NCBI GenBank assembly: GCA_025458035.1
Contig: JALOTH010000006.1
Span: 1 to 40,333 of the forward strand
Length of the DNA stretch: 40,333 nt
Reading direction: 5' to 3'
Source of the DNA: Rhodospirillales bacterium
GTDB lineage: Bacteria; Pseudomonadota; Alphaproteobacteria; Rhodospirillales; Defluviicoccaceae
Shown here piece after piece: positions 1-11,296 of the stretch. The translations under genes and the position numbers were made by a program. Below the pieces are notes generated by a model. The model was given only the letters and a program-made list of their open reading frames with translations, was not told the origin of the DNA and did not search any database. How positions within the stretch are numbered: position 1 is the stretch's first letter; each line of letters opens with the position of its first letter.

Positions 1-115
1 ACGTTCCGGCGACCCCCGACCGCAACCGGCTTGAGAGCGAAGCCGAACGGTGTCCGCTTTCTGCCAAGTCGGATCGTCGTTCCTGGGATCAAGCCGGCGT
101 TCGCGGGCCGCCGCG
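1..115. other. Gene-free left edge, downstream of lpdA
   Basis: I see no convincing gene or RNA here. Short open frames exist but they overlap the antisense side of lpdA and look like GC-driven shadows. No U-tract terminator for the pdh operon is visible before the window edge. Confidence 0.5.
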
Positions 116-1516
<1,401 letters not shown>

Positions 1517-1531
1517 TGTCCGTCGCCTTCC

Positions 1532-2824
1532 CTAAAGCAGCATGCGCAGGGGATCTTCGATCAGTGTCTTCAGCACCTTCAGGAACTCGGCGCCGACCGC
1601 GCCATCCACCGCCCGGTGGTCCGCCGACAGCGTCGCCGTCATCATCGTCGCCACCGCCAGCGCGCCATCCTTGACGATGGGGCGCTTTTCGGCGGCGCCG
1701 ACGGCGAGCAGGCAGGCCTGCGGCGGATTGATGATCGCCGAGAATTCGCGGATCCCGTACATACCGAGGTTGGAGATGGTAAAGCCGCCCCCCTGATACT
1801 CCTCCGGCGTCAGCTTGCCGTCGCGCGCCTTGCCGGCGAGCTGGCGAACCTCGTTGGAGATGGCGGCAAGCCCCTTGTGGTCGGCGTCGCGGACGACGGG
1901 CGTGATCAGCCCGGCGGGGGTTGCCACGGCGACGCAGACATCGACGGTGTTGAACAGCAAGATCGCCTCGTCGGTCCACGCGCAGTTGGCCGCCGGATAG
2001 GCCTTCAGCGCCAGCGCCACCGCGCGCACGACGAAGTCGTTGACCGACAGCTTGTAGGCGCCTGCGCCCTCCGGCGCCCGGCCGTTCAGCTGTTCGCGCA
2101 GGTCCAGCACCGCGTCGATGTTGCAGTCGATGGTCAGGTAGTAATGCGGGATGTCGCGCTTGGAGGCGCTGAGGCGGCGGGCGATCACCTTGCGCATCGT
2201 CGAGTTTGGCACCGCGGTGACGCTGGCGCCGGCCTCGACCTGCGCCGGCGGCGGCGCGGCGGCGGCTTGCGGCGGCGCGGCGGCTGCCGGCGCCGGGGCC
2301 GGTTTCGGTGCCGTCATCGCCGCCTCGACATCGGCCTTGACGATACGGCCGCGCGGGCCGGAGCCGGTGATGGTGGCGAGATCGAGGCCGGCTTCCGCCG
2401 CCATGCGCCTGGCCAGCGGGCTGGCGAAAATACGGCTGCCGGGTGCAGCGGCGGCGGCCGGCGTTGCCGACGGCGGCGGCGAGGACGGCAGTGTCGCGGG
2501 AGCGACCGCGGCGGGAGTGGCTGCAGTGGGCGGTGGCGCGCTGCCCGCCGCCGGCAGCGAGGTCAGCGCCGAGGCATCCTCGCCCTCCAGCAGCAGCACG
2601 GCGATCGGCGCGTTCACCGGCACGCCGTCACTGCCCGCCGGCACGATGATCTTCGCCAGCGTGCCGTCGTCGATCGCCTCCACCTCCATCGTTGCCTTGT
2701 CGGTCTCGATCTCGCAGAGGACGTCGCCGGAGCGCACCGCCTCGCCCTCCGCCTTGATCCACTTGGCGAGCTTGCCCTCGGTCATCGTCGGCGACAGCGC
2801 CGGCATCAGCACCTGGGTCGGCAT
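1532..2824 (-). CDS. pdhC: Dihydrolipoamide acetyltransferase (E2 of pyruvate dehydrogenase)
   Basis: This 430-residue E2 core subunit transfers acetyl groups from lipoyl-lysine to CoA. The N-terminal lipoyl domain (about 1-80) has the lipoylation site [11 protein letters not shown], with K43 as the modified lysine. It is followed by a long Ala/Pro-rich flexible linker and a peripheral subunit-binding domain (about 130-170, RIFASPLARRMAAEAG). A second Ala/Pro linker leads to the catalytic acetyltransferase domain, which ends with the signature SADHRAVDG containing the active-site His. The lipoyl domain closely resembles the one on the neighbouring PdhB. The gene lies 27 bases downstream of pdhB and 15 bases upstream of lpdA on the same strand. 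Confidence 0.96.
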   Translation of the reverse strand: MPTQVLMPALSPTMTEGKLAKWIKAEGEAVRSGDVLCEIETDKATMEVEAIDDGTLAKIIVPAGSDGVPVNAPIAVLLLEGEDASALTSLPAAGSAPPPTAATPAAVAPATLPSSPPPSATPAAAAAPGSRIFASPLARRMAAEAGLDLATITGSGPRGRIVKADVEAAMTAPKPAPAPAAAAPPQAAAAPPPAQVEAGASVTAVPNSTMRKVIARRLSASKRDIPHYYLTIDCNIDAVLDLREQLNGRAPEGAGAYKLSVNDFVVRAVALALKAYPAANCAWTDEAILLFNTVDVCVAVATPAGLITPVVRDADHKGLAAISNEVRQLAGKARDGKLTPEEYQGGGFTISNLGMYGIREFSAIINPPQACLLAVGAAEKRPIVKDGALAVATMMTATLSADHRAVDGAVGAEFLKVLKTLIEDPLRMLL

Positions 2825-2851
2825 GGTCCCGTTCCTCCCTCAGCACCGCTG

Positions 2852-4231
2852 TCAGCGATAGCAGACGGCGCGCGCCGCCGCCGCGATCTGGTCCGCCTGT
2901 GGCAGCGCGAGCCGCTCCAGGTTGGCCGCATACGGCATCGGCACGTCGGCACCGCACACACGCGCCACCGGCGCATCGAGATAATCGAAGGCGTGCTCCA
3001 TCATCAGCGCGGCGATTTCCGCGCCCATGCCCGCCGTCGGCCAGCCCTCCTCGACGCTGACGAGACGGTTGGTTTTCATCAGCGAGCGGACGATGCCATC
3101 CGTATCGAGCGGCCTGAGCGAGCGCAGGTTGATCACCTCCGCCTCGATCCCCTCCTCGGCGAGCTGCTTCGCCGCGTCGAGGGCGACGCCCACCATGCGC
3201 GAGAAGGCGGTGATGGTCACGTCCTTGCCATGCCGCTCCACCTTCGCCTTGCCGAACGGCAGCACGAAGTCGACATCGGTCGGCACCTCGAACGCCTGGC
3301 CATACATGATCTCGTTTTCCAGCACGATCACCGGATTGGGATCGCGGATCGCCGCCTTCATCAGCCCCTTGGCGTCCTCGCCGGACCACGGCGCGACCAC
3401 CTTCAAGCCGGGGCAGTGGGCATACCAGGAGGCGTAGCACTGGGAGTGCTGGGCGCCGACGCGCGCCGCCGCGCCGTTGGGGCCGCGGAAGACGATGGGC
3501 GCGCCCATCTGGCCGCCGGCCATGTAGAGCGTCTTCGCCGCCGAGTTGATGATCTGGTCGATCGCCTGCATGGCGAAGTTGAAGGTCATGAATTCGACGA
3601 TCGGCCGCATGCCGGCGAAGGCGGCGCCGACGGCGAGGCCGGCGAACCCCATCTCGGTGATCGGCGTGTCGATGACCCGCTTCGCCCCGAACTCGTCGAG
3701 CAGCCCCTGGCTGACCTTGTACGCCCCCTGATACTGAGCGACCTCCTCGCCCATCAGGAACACCTCCGGGTCGCGCCGCATTTCCTCGGCCATCGCGTCG
3801 CGCAGCGCCTCGCGCACCGTCTGCCGCACCGTCGGCCCGCTGTACGCCGGCGCTTCCGGCGCCTCTGTCTTCGTCATCACCGCCGGCGCGGCCGGCGCTG
3901 GCGCGGCGGCGGCAGCAGCCGGAGCGGCAGTGGGCGCGGCGGATGGGGCGGCGGGCGCCGCCATCGCGGCGATCGCGTCGGCGCCCTCGCCCTCCAGCAG
4001 CAGCACGGCGATCGGCGCGTTCACCGGCACCCCCTCGGCGCCCGCCGGCACCAGGATCTTGCCGAGCGTGCCCTCGTCGACCGCTTCCACCTCCATCGTC
4101 GCCTTGTCGGTTTCGATCTCGGCGATGATGTCGCCGGAGCGGACGGGCTCGCCCTCCGCCTTCAGCCATTTCGCCAGCTTGCCCTCGGTCATCGTCGGCG
4201 ACAATGCCGGCATCAGGATTGGAATGGGCAT
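2852..4231 (-). CDS. pdhB: Pyruvate dehydrogenase E1 component, beta subunit, with N-terminal lipoyl domain
   Basis: This is the beta half of the thiamine-diphosphate-dependent pyruvate decarboxylase (459 residues). Unlike most E1-beta proteins it begins with a full lipoyl domain (about 1-80, lipoylation motif [11 protein letters not shown] with K43) and an Ala/Pro linker. The transketolase-like E1-beta domain then starts near residue 130 ([17 protein letters not shown]). The lipoyl-E1-beta fusion is a well-known trait of alphaproteobacterial complexes and supports the taxonomic placement. The C-terminal domain has the usual features ([27 protein letters not shown]). It lies 45 bases after pdhA and 27 before pdhC. 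Confidence 0.96.
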   Translation of the reverse strand: MPIPILMPALSPTMTEGKLAKWLKAEGEPVRSGDIIAEIETDKATMEVEAVDEGTLGKILVPAGAEGVPVNAPIAVLLLEGEGADAIAAMAAPAAPSAAPTAAPAAAAAAPAPAAPAVMTKTEAPEAPAYSGPTVRQTVREALRDAMAEEMRRDPEVFLMGEEVAQYQGAYKVSQGLLDEFGAKRVIDTPITEMGFAGLAVGAAFAGMRPIVEFMTFNFAMQAIDQIINSAAKTLYMAGGQMGAPIVFRGPNGAAARVGAQHSQCYASWYAHCPGLKVVAPWSGEDAKGLMKAAIRDPNPVIVLENEIMYGQAFEVPTDVDFVLPFGKAKVERHGKDVTITAFSRMVGVALDAAKQLAEEGIEAEVINLRSLRPLDTDGIVRSLMKTNRLVSVEEGWPTAGMGAEIAALMMEHAFDYLDAPVARVCGADVPMPYAANLERLALPQADQIAAAARAVCYR

Positions 4232-4276
4232 CGGAGTCCTCCCGGTGGCCGGCGTCGCGGCCGGCGTTCGTCTTTT

Positions 4277-5290
4277 TCAGGCTTCGAGGAGTATGTCGGT
4301 CCACAATTCCGACGGATCGGGTTCGGGACTGGTTTGCGCGAAGTCCGCCGCGTCATTGACGATGTCCTTGATCTCGCGGTCGATCTCCTTGAACGCCGCC
4401 TCGTCGGCGATGCCCCGCGCCAGCATGTCGGTACGCAAGGTATCGATGGGGTCGCTCTCCTTGCGCACCTGGCTGACCTCTTCCTTCGGCCGGTACTTGG
4501 CGGGATCGGACATGGAGTGGCCGCGATAGCGGTAGGTGTTCATCTCCATCACATACGGCCCCTCGCCACCGCGGACGTGCGCCACCACCGGCCGCGCCGC
4601 GGCGAGCACATCGAGCACGCTCATGCCGTTGACCGGCACGCCGGGAATGCCGAAGGCGTCGCCGCGCCGGTACAGTTCGGTGGTCGCCGACGCCCGCGCC
4701 ACCGACGTGCCCATGCCGTAGCGGTTGTTCTCGATGACGTAGATGATCGGCAGCTTCCACAGCGAGGCCATGTTGAAGGCCTCGTAGACCTGCCCCTGGT
4801 TGGCGGCACCGTCGCCGAAGTAGCAGAAGTTGATGCCGCCGTCCTCGCGGTACTTGTGGGCGAAGGCGAGGCCGGTGCCCAGCGGCACCGAGGCGCCGAC
4901 GATGCCGTGGCCGCCATAGAACTTCTTGTCGCGGCTGAACATGTGCATGGAGCCGCCCTTGCCCTTCGAATAGCCGCCGATGCGGCCGGTCAGCTCGGCC
5001 ATGACACCGCGCGGCTCCATGCCGCAGACCAGCATGTGGCCGTGATCGCGGTAGGTGGTGATGACGCTGTCCGCCTCCGTCGCCGCCGCGTGCAGGCCGA
5101 CGACCACCGCTTCCTGGCCGATGTAGAGGTGACAGAAGCCGGCGATCAGCCCCATGCCGTAGAGCTGGCCCGCCTTCTCCTCGAAGCGGCGGATCAGCAG
5201 CATCTGCCGGTAGAGGTGGAGCAGCAGTTCGGGGTCATCGGCGCCGGCGGGCGCGACATCGGCCGCGGCGGCCTTGGCGGACTTGGCCAT
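4277..5290 (-). CDS. pdhA: Pyruvate dehydrogenase E1 component, alpha subunit
   Basis: This 337-residue alpha subunit, with PdhB, decarboxylates pyruvate using thiamine diphosphate. The ThDP/Mg motif is visible as GDGAANQGQVYEAFN...ENN, the hallmark GDG-X(about 27)-NN. The phosphorylation-loop-equivalent region YRYRGHSMSDPAKYR is present. I place the start at the ATG at 5290 (MAKSAKAA) because a strong GGGAGG ribosome binding site lies 4-5 bases upstream. An in-frame ATG at 5317 has no comparable site. It is the first gene of the operon and sits downstream of the palindrome-covered promoter at 5378-5406. Confidence 0.95.
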   Translation of the reverse strand: MAKSAKAAAADVAPAGADDPELLLHLYRQMLLIRRFEEKAGQLYGMGLIAGFCHLYIGQEAVVVGLHAAATEADSVITTYRDHGHMLVCGMEPRGVMAELTGRIGGYSKGKGGSMHMFSRDKKFYGGHGIVGASVPLGTGLAFAHKYREDGGINFCYFGDGAANQGQVYEAFNMASLWKLPIIYVIENNRYGMGTSVARASATTELYRRGDAFGIPGVPVNGMSVLDVLAAARPVVAHVRGGEGPYVMEMNTYRYRGHSMSDPAKYRPKEEVSQVRKESDPIDTLRTDMLARGIADEAAFKEIDREIKDIVNDAADFAQTSPEPDPSELWTDILLEA

Positions 5291-5373
5291 GAAACCTCCC
5301 AGATCGCGGGTTGCCATTGCCGGCGGCGGCGGGGCGGGGCGAGCCGCTGGCGCGCCGGAGCGTGCTTATGAGA

Positions 5374-5403
5374 CCGCAATGTATTGCGGGTCATTCTGAA
5401 TGA
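5374..5403. promoter_or_regulatory. Two adjacent perfect palindromes, candidate operators over the pdh promoter
   Basis: CCGCAATGTATTGCGG (5374-5389) is a palindrome with 7-base arms and a 2-base centre. TCATTCTGAATGA (5391-5403) has 6-base arms and a 1-base centre. One covers the inferred -10 box and the other reaches into the -35 box of the pdh promoter, the usual place for repressor binding. Neither matches the PdhR consensus that I know from enterobacteria, so the binding protein is unknown. Confidence 0.5.
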
Positions 5404-5406
5404 CAA
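5378..5406 (-). promoter_or_regulatory. Probable sigma-70 promoter of the pdh operon
   Basis: On the minus strand TTGTCA (5406-5401) is followed after 17 bases by TACATT (5383-5378). These match consensus at five of six and four of six positions, at ideal spacing. The start of transcription would fall about 80 bases upstream of the pdhA ATG. Both boxes are overlapped by palindromes (see 5374-5403). This is inferred from sequence only. Confidence 0.5.
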
Positions 5407-5410
5407 GGCG

Positions 5411-5445
5411 CCACCGCCCGAAGCGACGGCAATCGCTGGCGGTGG
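5411..5445 (-). terminator. Strong hairpin, possible terminator upstream of the pdh operon
   Basis: The outer arms CCACCGCC (5411-5418) and GGCGGTGG (5438-5445) and the inner arms AGCGA (5422-5426) and TCGCT (5433-5437) form a 13-pair stem with a 3-base bulge. It lies between the lipoprotein gene and the pdh promoter, so it could stop read-through from the lipoprotein gene. No U-tract follows, so the terminator role is uncertain. Confidence 0.35.
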
Positions 5446-5450
5446 GCAGG

Positions 5451-5472
5451 GCCGCCCGCGTCAGCGGGCGGC
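5451..5472 (-). terminator. GC-rich hairpin after the lipoprotein gene
   Basis: Perfect 9-base arms, GCCGCCCGC (5451-5459) and GCGGGCGGC (5464-5472), enclose the 4-base loop GTCA. It begins 17 bases past the lipoprotein stop codon. There is no U-run, which is common for terminators in high-GC genomes but leaves the role unproven. Together with 5411-5445 it forms a tandem hairpin pair. Confidence 0.4.
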
Positions 5473-5488
5473 GCGCGCTCGGGCGGGA

Positions 5489-6121
5489 TCAGGCCTTGGG
5501 TCTGAGCTGTACCGCCGCCGCCTCGATCAGGTCGATCTCGACCAGATCGCCAACCTTCAGCGTCCGCAGCTTGCGCTGGTTGTCGGGGTTTTTCACGTCG
5601 AGGGTGGTCAGCCGGCCATCGGCGCCGCGCAGGGTGACGGTGTTGCGGGCGACGTCGATGGCCGCCACCTCGGTGACGATGGTGGTGATCTCGGCGGCGG
5701 CGCGGCCCGGCGCCGCGCCCGGCTGCGCCCGCGCCGTCGCCACCTCGCGGCGGACGCCGAGCGGCGCCGAGCCCGGCGGCAGCGCGCGAACGCTCAGCCG
5801 CTGGAAGGCGCCAAGGAGCACGACGTCGCCGGGCTTGACGCGGCTGAGGTCCGCATCGGCGGGCGCCGTCACCGTCTGCACCGAGGTATCGGCCATCCGC
5901 AAGGTGACCTGGCGCGAGGCCTTGTCGATGGCGAGGACGGTCGCCTCGGTCTCGACGATCGTCTCGCCGATGACGGTTTCCGGCTGCTGCGTCGCCGGCA
6001 GCGCCGATGCGGCGCCGGTGCCGTCGCTGCTGCAGGCGCCGAGCACGGCGCAGCCGGCGAACAGGACGGCGGCGATGGTGCGCGGGATGCCGATGCGTGG
6101 AATGGCGGTGCGGATGGTCAT
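5489..6121 (-). CDS. Predicted lipoprotein of unknown function
   Basis: This 210-residue protein has a signal sequence (MTIRTAIPRI..., hydrophobic stretch TIAAVLFAGCAVLGAC) with two possible lipobox cysteines, C24 (LFAGC) and C30 (VLGAC). The latter is followed by SSDG, a typical mature lipoprotein start. The rest contains two similar beta-rich segments, TEATVLAIDKASRQVTLRM and TEVAAIDVARNTVTLRG. Each ends in a KPGD or KVGD turn (VKPGDVVLL, LKVGDLVEI), suggesting two OB- or beta-barrel-like repeats. I chose the ATG at 6121 because GGGGAGG precedes it at good spacing. A longer in-frame start at 6283 would run into the tRNA gene and is rejected. No function is recognised. It is probably anchored in the inner or outer membrane facing the periplasm. 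Confidence 0.8.
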   Translation of the reverse strand: MTIRTAIPRIGIPRTIAAVLFAGCAVLGACSSDGTGAASALPATQQPETVIGETIVETEATVLAIDKASRQVTLRMADTSVQTVTAPADADLSRVKPGDVVLLGAFQRLSVRALPPGSAPLGVRREVATARAQPGAAPGRAAAEITTIVTEVAAIDVARNTVTLRGADGRLTTLDVKNPDNQRKLRTLKVGDLVEIDLIEAAAVQLRPKA

Positions 6122-6244
6122 GGCTTCCTCCCCTGGGTTCTTGGTTCCGTCATTAACACCGGCGGCGCCGTCGCCGGCAAGGCGTTGCCGGCAACCGGTC
6201 TCGCCGGCCGTTGTCGAAAGACTGGGATCGGGTGTCGGTGGGAT

Positions 6245-6320
<76 letters not shown>

Positions 6321-6368
6321 GTAACGAATGCGCCGCCGACGCGATGTCCGCCAGCGGCTGTGTGGGCG

Positions 6369-6398
6369 ATAATGATTGCAAGCCGCTGTTGCTGTCAA
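6369..6398 (-). promoter_or_regulatory. Probable tRNA-Ala promoter
   Basis: On the minus strand a perfect -35 box TTGACA (6398-6393) is followed after 18 bases by CATTAT (6374-6369). A GC-rich discriminator (CGCCC) follows, as is common for stable RNA promoters under stringent control. Transcription would begin near 6362, leaving about 40 bases of leader before the tRNA 5' end at 6320. Confidence 0.6.
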
Positions 6399-6505
6399 GC
6401 TGGCCGCCGACGGCAATTGACGCGCCGCCGGCTTCGTGTCACGAGGGACTTGGCGCCGGGCGCGGCAGTCGGCTGCGTCATCGCCGCCAGCGGGGAGGGC
6501 AGTGG

Positions 6506-8422
6506 GTGAGGCGGACGGCGGGGCCACGCCCTGGTTTTGCGGCAGCGGCGCGCGGCCATGCCGAAGCCGGCAGCCGCGGCCTCGCGGTGGCGCCGCCGGC
6601 CTACGGCATCGGCCTCGCTGATCGGCGGGCGGACGCGGCGATGGCGCCGGGACGGCCGCTCGATCCATCGGTCCGCGCCGCGCTGGAGCCCCGCTTCGGC
6701 CTCGATCTCGGCGCCATCCGGGTGCACACCGACGCGTCGGCGGCGGCGCGCAGCGCCGCGCGTTCGGCGCGCGCCTTCACCTCAGGTCGCGACATCGTCT
6801 TCGCCGACGGTGCGTTCGCGCCGGAAACAACAGCGGGCCGGCGCCTGCTGGCGCATGAAATCACCCACGTCGCGCAACAGGCGGCGGGCGTCGCCCGCGC
6901 CGGCGAGGCCGGCCGCCCCGGCGACCGCCACGAACGGCAGGCCGACGCCGTCGCCGAGACGGTGAGTGCCGGCGGTTCGGCGGTGGCGCCACTGGCGGCG
7001 CTGGCCGCGGCCGCCCGGCCGGTCCCCGCCGCCGCGGCCCCCGCCCCCGTCGTGCAATGCGACCTGGCGCTGCCGCCGCCGGTGCGTGCCAGCGGCGCCG
7101 CGCCGACCTTGAGCGATGCCCAGAAGAAGGACGCCATCGCCTACAACCAGGCGCGCCTGAAGGGCGTCGACGCGGCGGTGGTGACGACGGTGGAGGACGT
7201 CACCGGCGCCGTCATGCCGAAGCGCCAGCCCGCCGCCATCGACGAGACCTTCGTCGTGGCGGTCGCCCGCTGGCAGGGCTGGTTCAACCTCGTCGCCGAC
7301 GGACGGCTGACGCCGCTGACCGTGCGCACCTTTGCCAGCGAGCTGCTGGCCGAGGCCGCCAGCCCCACGGCCTCGCCGGACACCGGCAGCCGGCTGCGGG
7401 CGACGGCGCGAATCCTCGATGAACAGGTGGCGAGCGGCCCGCTGCGGGCGGCTGGCGCCGGCGCGCTGCCGGCGGCGAGCGGCTGGGCGCCACCGTCGGA
7501 CATCATCCGCCTCCGTCAGGACTTGAGCCAGGATTTTCAGACCGGCAGCGCCGCCAGCCTCGCGCCGACGTGGCTGGCGCGCGCCCATCTCGTGCGTTCG
7601 TCGCCGTCGCTGTCGGAGGGAGACCGGATGGAATACCTCGCCGCCATCGCCGGCCGCCTGTCGACGAACGGGCGGATGGCCGAGGCGATGGAGGTGATCT
7701 CGCTGATCGGCATCAGCAGCAAGGACAACCGCACGCAGATGGTCGGCGCCCTCGATGCCTTGGGCAAGAACGCGGCGGAGTCGGCGGTGACCGCCCGCGA
7801 CTATCTGAAAGCGCTGCTCCGGCTGTCGGGGCGCGCCGCTCCCGATCAACCCGCCGACCCGCAGGCCTGGCTCGAAAAGCACGCCGCGGATGTCGGCAAG
7901 GCGATCGCCGATCTGGAACGGATCCTCGGCGGCGAGGCGGGACGGCAGTTGACCACCTCGGTGCTGAAGTCGAGCTTCACCACCGATACCAACTTCACCA
8001 CGGAGCCGAAAGGGGCGGGCTCGATCGCCCATCTGCCGCGCGATCCCAAGGCGGGCAACCGGATGCTCGCCGACTGCGATGTGTACGCGACGTTCGGCGT
8101 GCGGCTGCTGCGCGCGCAAGGCTGGCAGCCGGTGGGCTACTTCTCGTTTCAGGGGGAAACCGCCGCTGATACCGCCCACGCCGTCGGCATCGCCCGCCGC
8201 GGCGCCGGCAGCGCCAGCGAGTATGTCGTCGTCGACTCCCTCGCCTCCGGCTTCATCCGCCATCTCGGCACCATGGCCGATGATGCGGCGGCGATTAAGG
8301 AGACCGACCGGGTCAGCGGCGGCGGCTGGGGCTACCACTACTACGCGCCGGCGGTCGGCGATGGCGCCATCGATCCCCGCCTCAATCAGCTTCATCCCGA
8401 GAGCCTGAAGTACACGCGTTGA
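6506..8422 (+). CDS. DUF4157 (eCIS core) protein with C-terminal Cys-His-Asp region; candidate injected effector
   Basis: This is a 638-residue protein starting at GTG 6506, chosen for the GGGGAGG site at 6492-6498 (7-base spacing). An earlier in-frame ATG at 6344 has no such site. Residues about 50-125 form a DUF4157 domain: LDPSVRAALEPRFGLDLGAIRVHTD precursor-like start, then LLAHEITHVAQQ with the zinc-metalloprotease-like motif H117-E118-x-x-H121. Around 247-276 a segment with WQ...VADGRLTPLTVRTF resembles a peptidoglycan-binding fold. The C-terminal part has LADCDVYATFG (C524), AHAVGIARR (H558) and VVVDSLA (D577). This order and spacing fit a papain- or transglutaminase-like triad. DUF4157 is strongly associated with eCIS cargo and effectors, and a complete eCIS lies nearby at 11297-33617. 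The DUF4157 call is firm. The catalytic role of the C-terminus is inference. Confidence 0.85.
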   Translation: MRRTAGPRPGFAAAARGHAEAGSRGLAVAPPAYGIGLADRRADAAMAPGRPLDPSVRAALEPRFGLDLGAIRVHTDASAAARSAARSARAFTSGRDIVFADGAFAPETTAGRRLLAHEITHVAQQAAGVARAGEAGRPGDRHERQADAVAETVSAGGSAVAPLAALAAAARPVPAAAAPAPVVQCDLALPPPVRASGAAPTLSDAQKKDAIAYNQARLKGVDAAVVTTVEDVTGAVMPKRQPAAIDETFVVAVARWQGWFNLVADGRLTPLTVRTFASELLAEAASPTASPDTGSRLRATARILDEQVASGPLRAAGAGALPAASGWAPPSDIIRLRQDLSQDFQTGSAASLAPTWLARAHLVRSSPSLSEGDRMEYLAAIAGRLSTNGRMAEAMEVISLIGISSKDNRTQMVGALDALGKNAAESAVTARDYLKALLRLSGRAAPDQPADPQAWLEKHAADVGKAIADLERILGGEAGRQLTTSVLKSSFTTDTNFTTEPKGAGSIAHLPRDPKAGNRMLADCDVYATFGVRLLRAQGWQPVGYFSFQGETAADTAHAVGIARRGAGSASEYVVVDSLASGFIRHLGTMADDAAAIKETDRVSGGGWGYHYYAPAVGDGAIDPRLNQLHPESLKYTR

Positions 8423-8453
8423 GGCGGCGGCGCCGATACCGTTGCGTGCGGCG

Positions 8454-8477
8454 GCCGGCCTTCGCATACTGGCCGGC
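8454..8477 (+). terminator. Hairpin after the DUF4157 gene
   Basis: GCCGGCC (8454-8460) and GGCCGGC (8471-8477) form 7-base arms around a 10-base loop, 32 bases past the stop codon and before the acetoacetyl-CoA synthetase gene. There is no U-tract. It may separate the effector gene from the metabolic gene, but this is only a structural guess. Confidence 0.3.
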
Positions 8478-8508
8478 AACCGGCTGAGGCCGATGCGGGG
8501 GCGAAACG

Positions 8509-10467
<1,959 letters not shown>

Positions 10468-10573
10468 AGAATGGCCAGCCGGTCGGTGAAGGCGCCAGCG
10501 GCGTTTTGCTATCCCCACTGACGCCAATCGTGCTTATGTGAAGGGCTCGGGGGCAACCGAGGGAGCCGGGTCG

Positions 10574-11251
10574 GTGGCGAAGACGGCACGATTGATTGTC
10601 GGCATTTCCGGAGCGAGCGGCGTCATCTACGGGGTCCGCCTGCTGGAGATGCTGCGCGAGGCGGCGATCGAAACCCATCTCGTCGTCTCCCGCGCCGGCG
10701 ACATGACGCGGGCGCACGAATTGCCGCTGTCGGCGGGGGAGGTCAGGGCGCTCGCCGCCGTCAGCTATGCCGTCGGCGACGTCGGCGCGGCGATCGCCAG
10801 CGGCTCCTTTCGCACCCTCGGCATGGTTATCGCCCCGTGCTCCATGCGATCGCTCGCCGAAATCGCCACCGGCGCCACCAGCAGCCTGCTCACCCGCGCC
10901 GCCGACGTCACCTTGAAGGAGCGGCGCCGTCTCGTCCTGCTGGTGCGCGAGACGCCGCTGAGCGCCATTCACCTGCGCAACATGCTGACGGTCACCGAGG
11001 CGGGCGCCGTCATCATGCCGCCGGTGCCGGCGTTCTATCAGATGCCGAAATCGATCGATGAGATGGTCACCCAGACCTGCCACCGCGTCCTCGACCAGTT
11101 CGACATCGACGTCGGCGCCGCCCGCCGCTGGGGCGAAGACCTCGCCCTGCGCCGCGATCGCACCAGCGCCGTCGATGACCGCGCCGCCTCGCCCGCCGCC
11201 GGTGCGGCCGCTGACGCCAAACAGCCCGCCGCCGCCGGCAAGCCGCTGTAA
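10574..11251 (+). CDS. ubiX: UbiX-type flavin prenyltransferase
   Basis: This 225-residue protein would prenylate FMN to make the cofactor for UbiD-type decarboxylases, as in ubiquinone biosynthesis. The N-terminal FMN-binding motif GISGASGVIYG, the central APCSMRSLAEIATG and the C-terminal PVPAFYQMPKSIDEMVTQT are all characteristic. I start at GTG 10574 because GAGGGAG at 10559-10565 precedes it by 8 bases. A GTG at 10538 in the same frame lacks a good site. The C-terminal 30 residues are Ala/Pro-rich and not part of the fold. No ubiD partner is present in the window. It converges on the eCIS ATPase gene 45 bases away. Confidence 0.93.
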   Translation: MAKTARLIVGISGASGVIYGVRLLEMLREAAIETHLVVSRAGDMTRAHELPLSAGEVRALAAVSYAVGDVGAAIASGSFRTLGMVIAPCSMRSLAEIATGATSSLLTRAADVTLKERRRLVLLVRETPLSAIHLRNMLTVTEAGAVIMPPVPAFYQMPKSIDEMVTQTCHRVLDQFDIDVGAARRWGEDLALRRDRTSAVDDRAASPAAGAAADAKQPAAAGKPL

Positions 11252-11256
11252 GCCCG

Positions 11257-11296
11257 CCGCCGCGCTGGCGGAAGACACGCGCGCGGCGCCGGCGCC
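11257..11296. terminator. GC-rich dyads between convergent ubiX and the eCIS ATPase gene
   Basis: The 45-base gap between the two convergent genes holds CCGCC-GCGCT-GGCGG (11257-11271) and the palindrome GGCGCCGGCGCC (11285-11296). Such dyads could end transcription from both sides, including the end of the long eCIS operon. No U-tracts are seen. Confidence 0.3.

Noticed and set aside
10538-10573. Longer ubiX start at GTG 10538
   Set aside because: No ribosome binding site precedes it. GAGGGAG correctly spaced before GTG 10574 and the UbiX fold start favour the shorter form.
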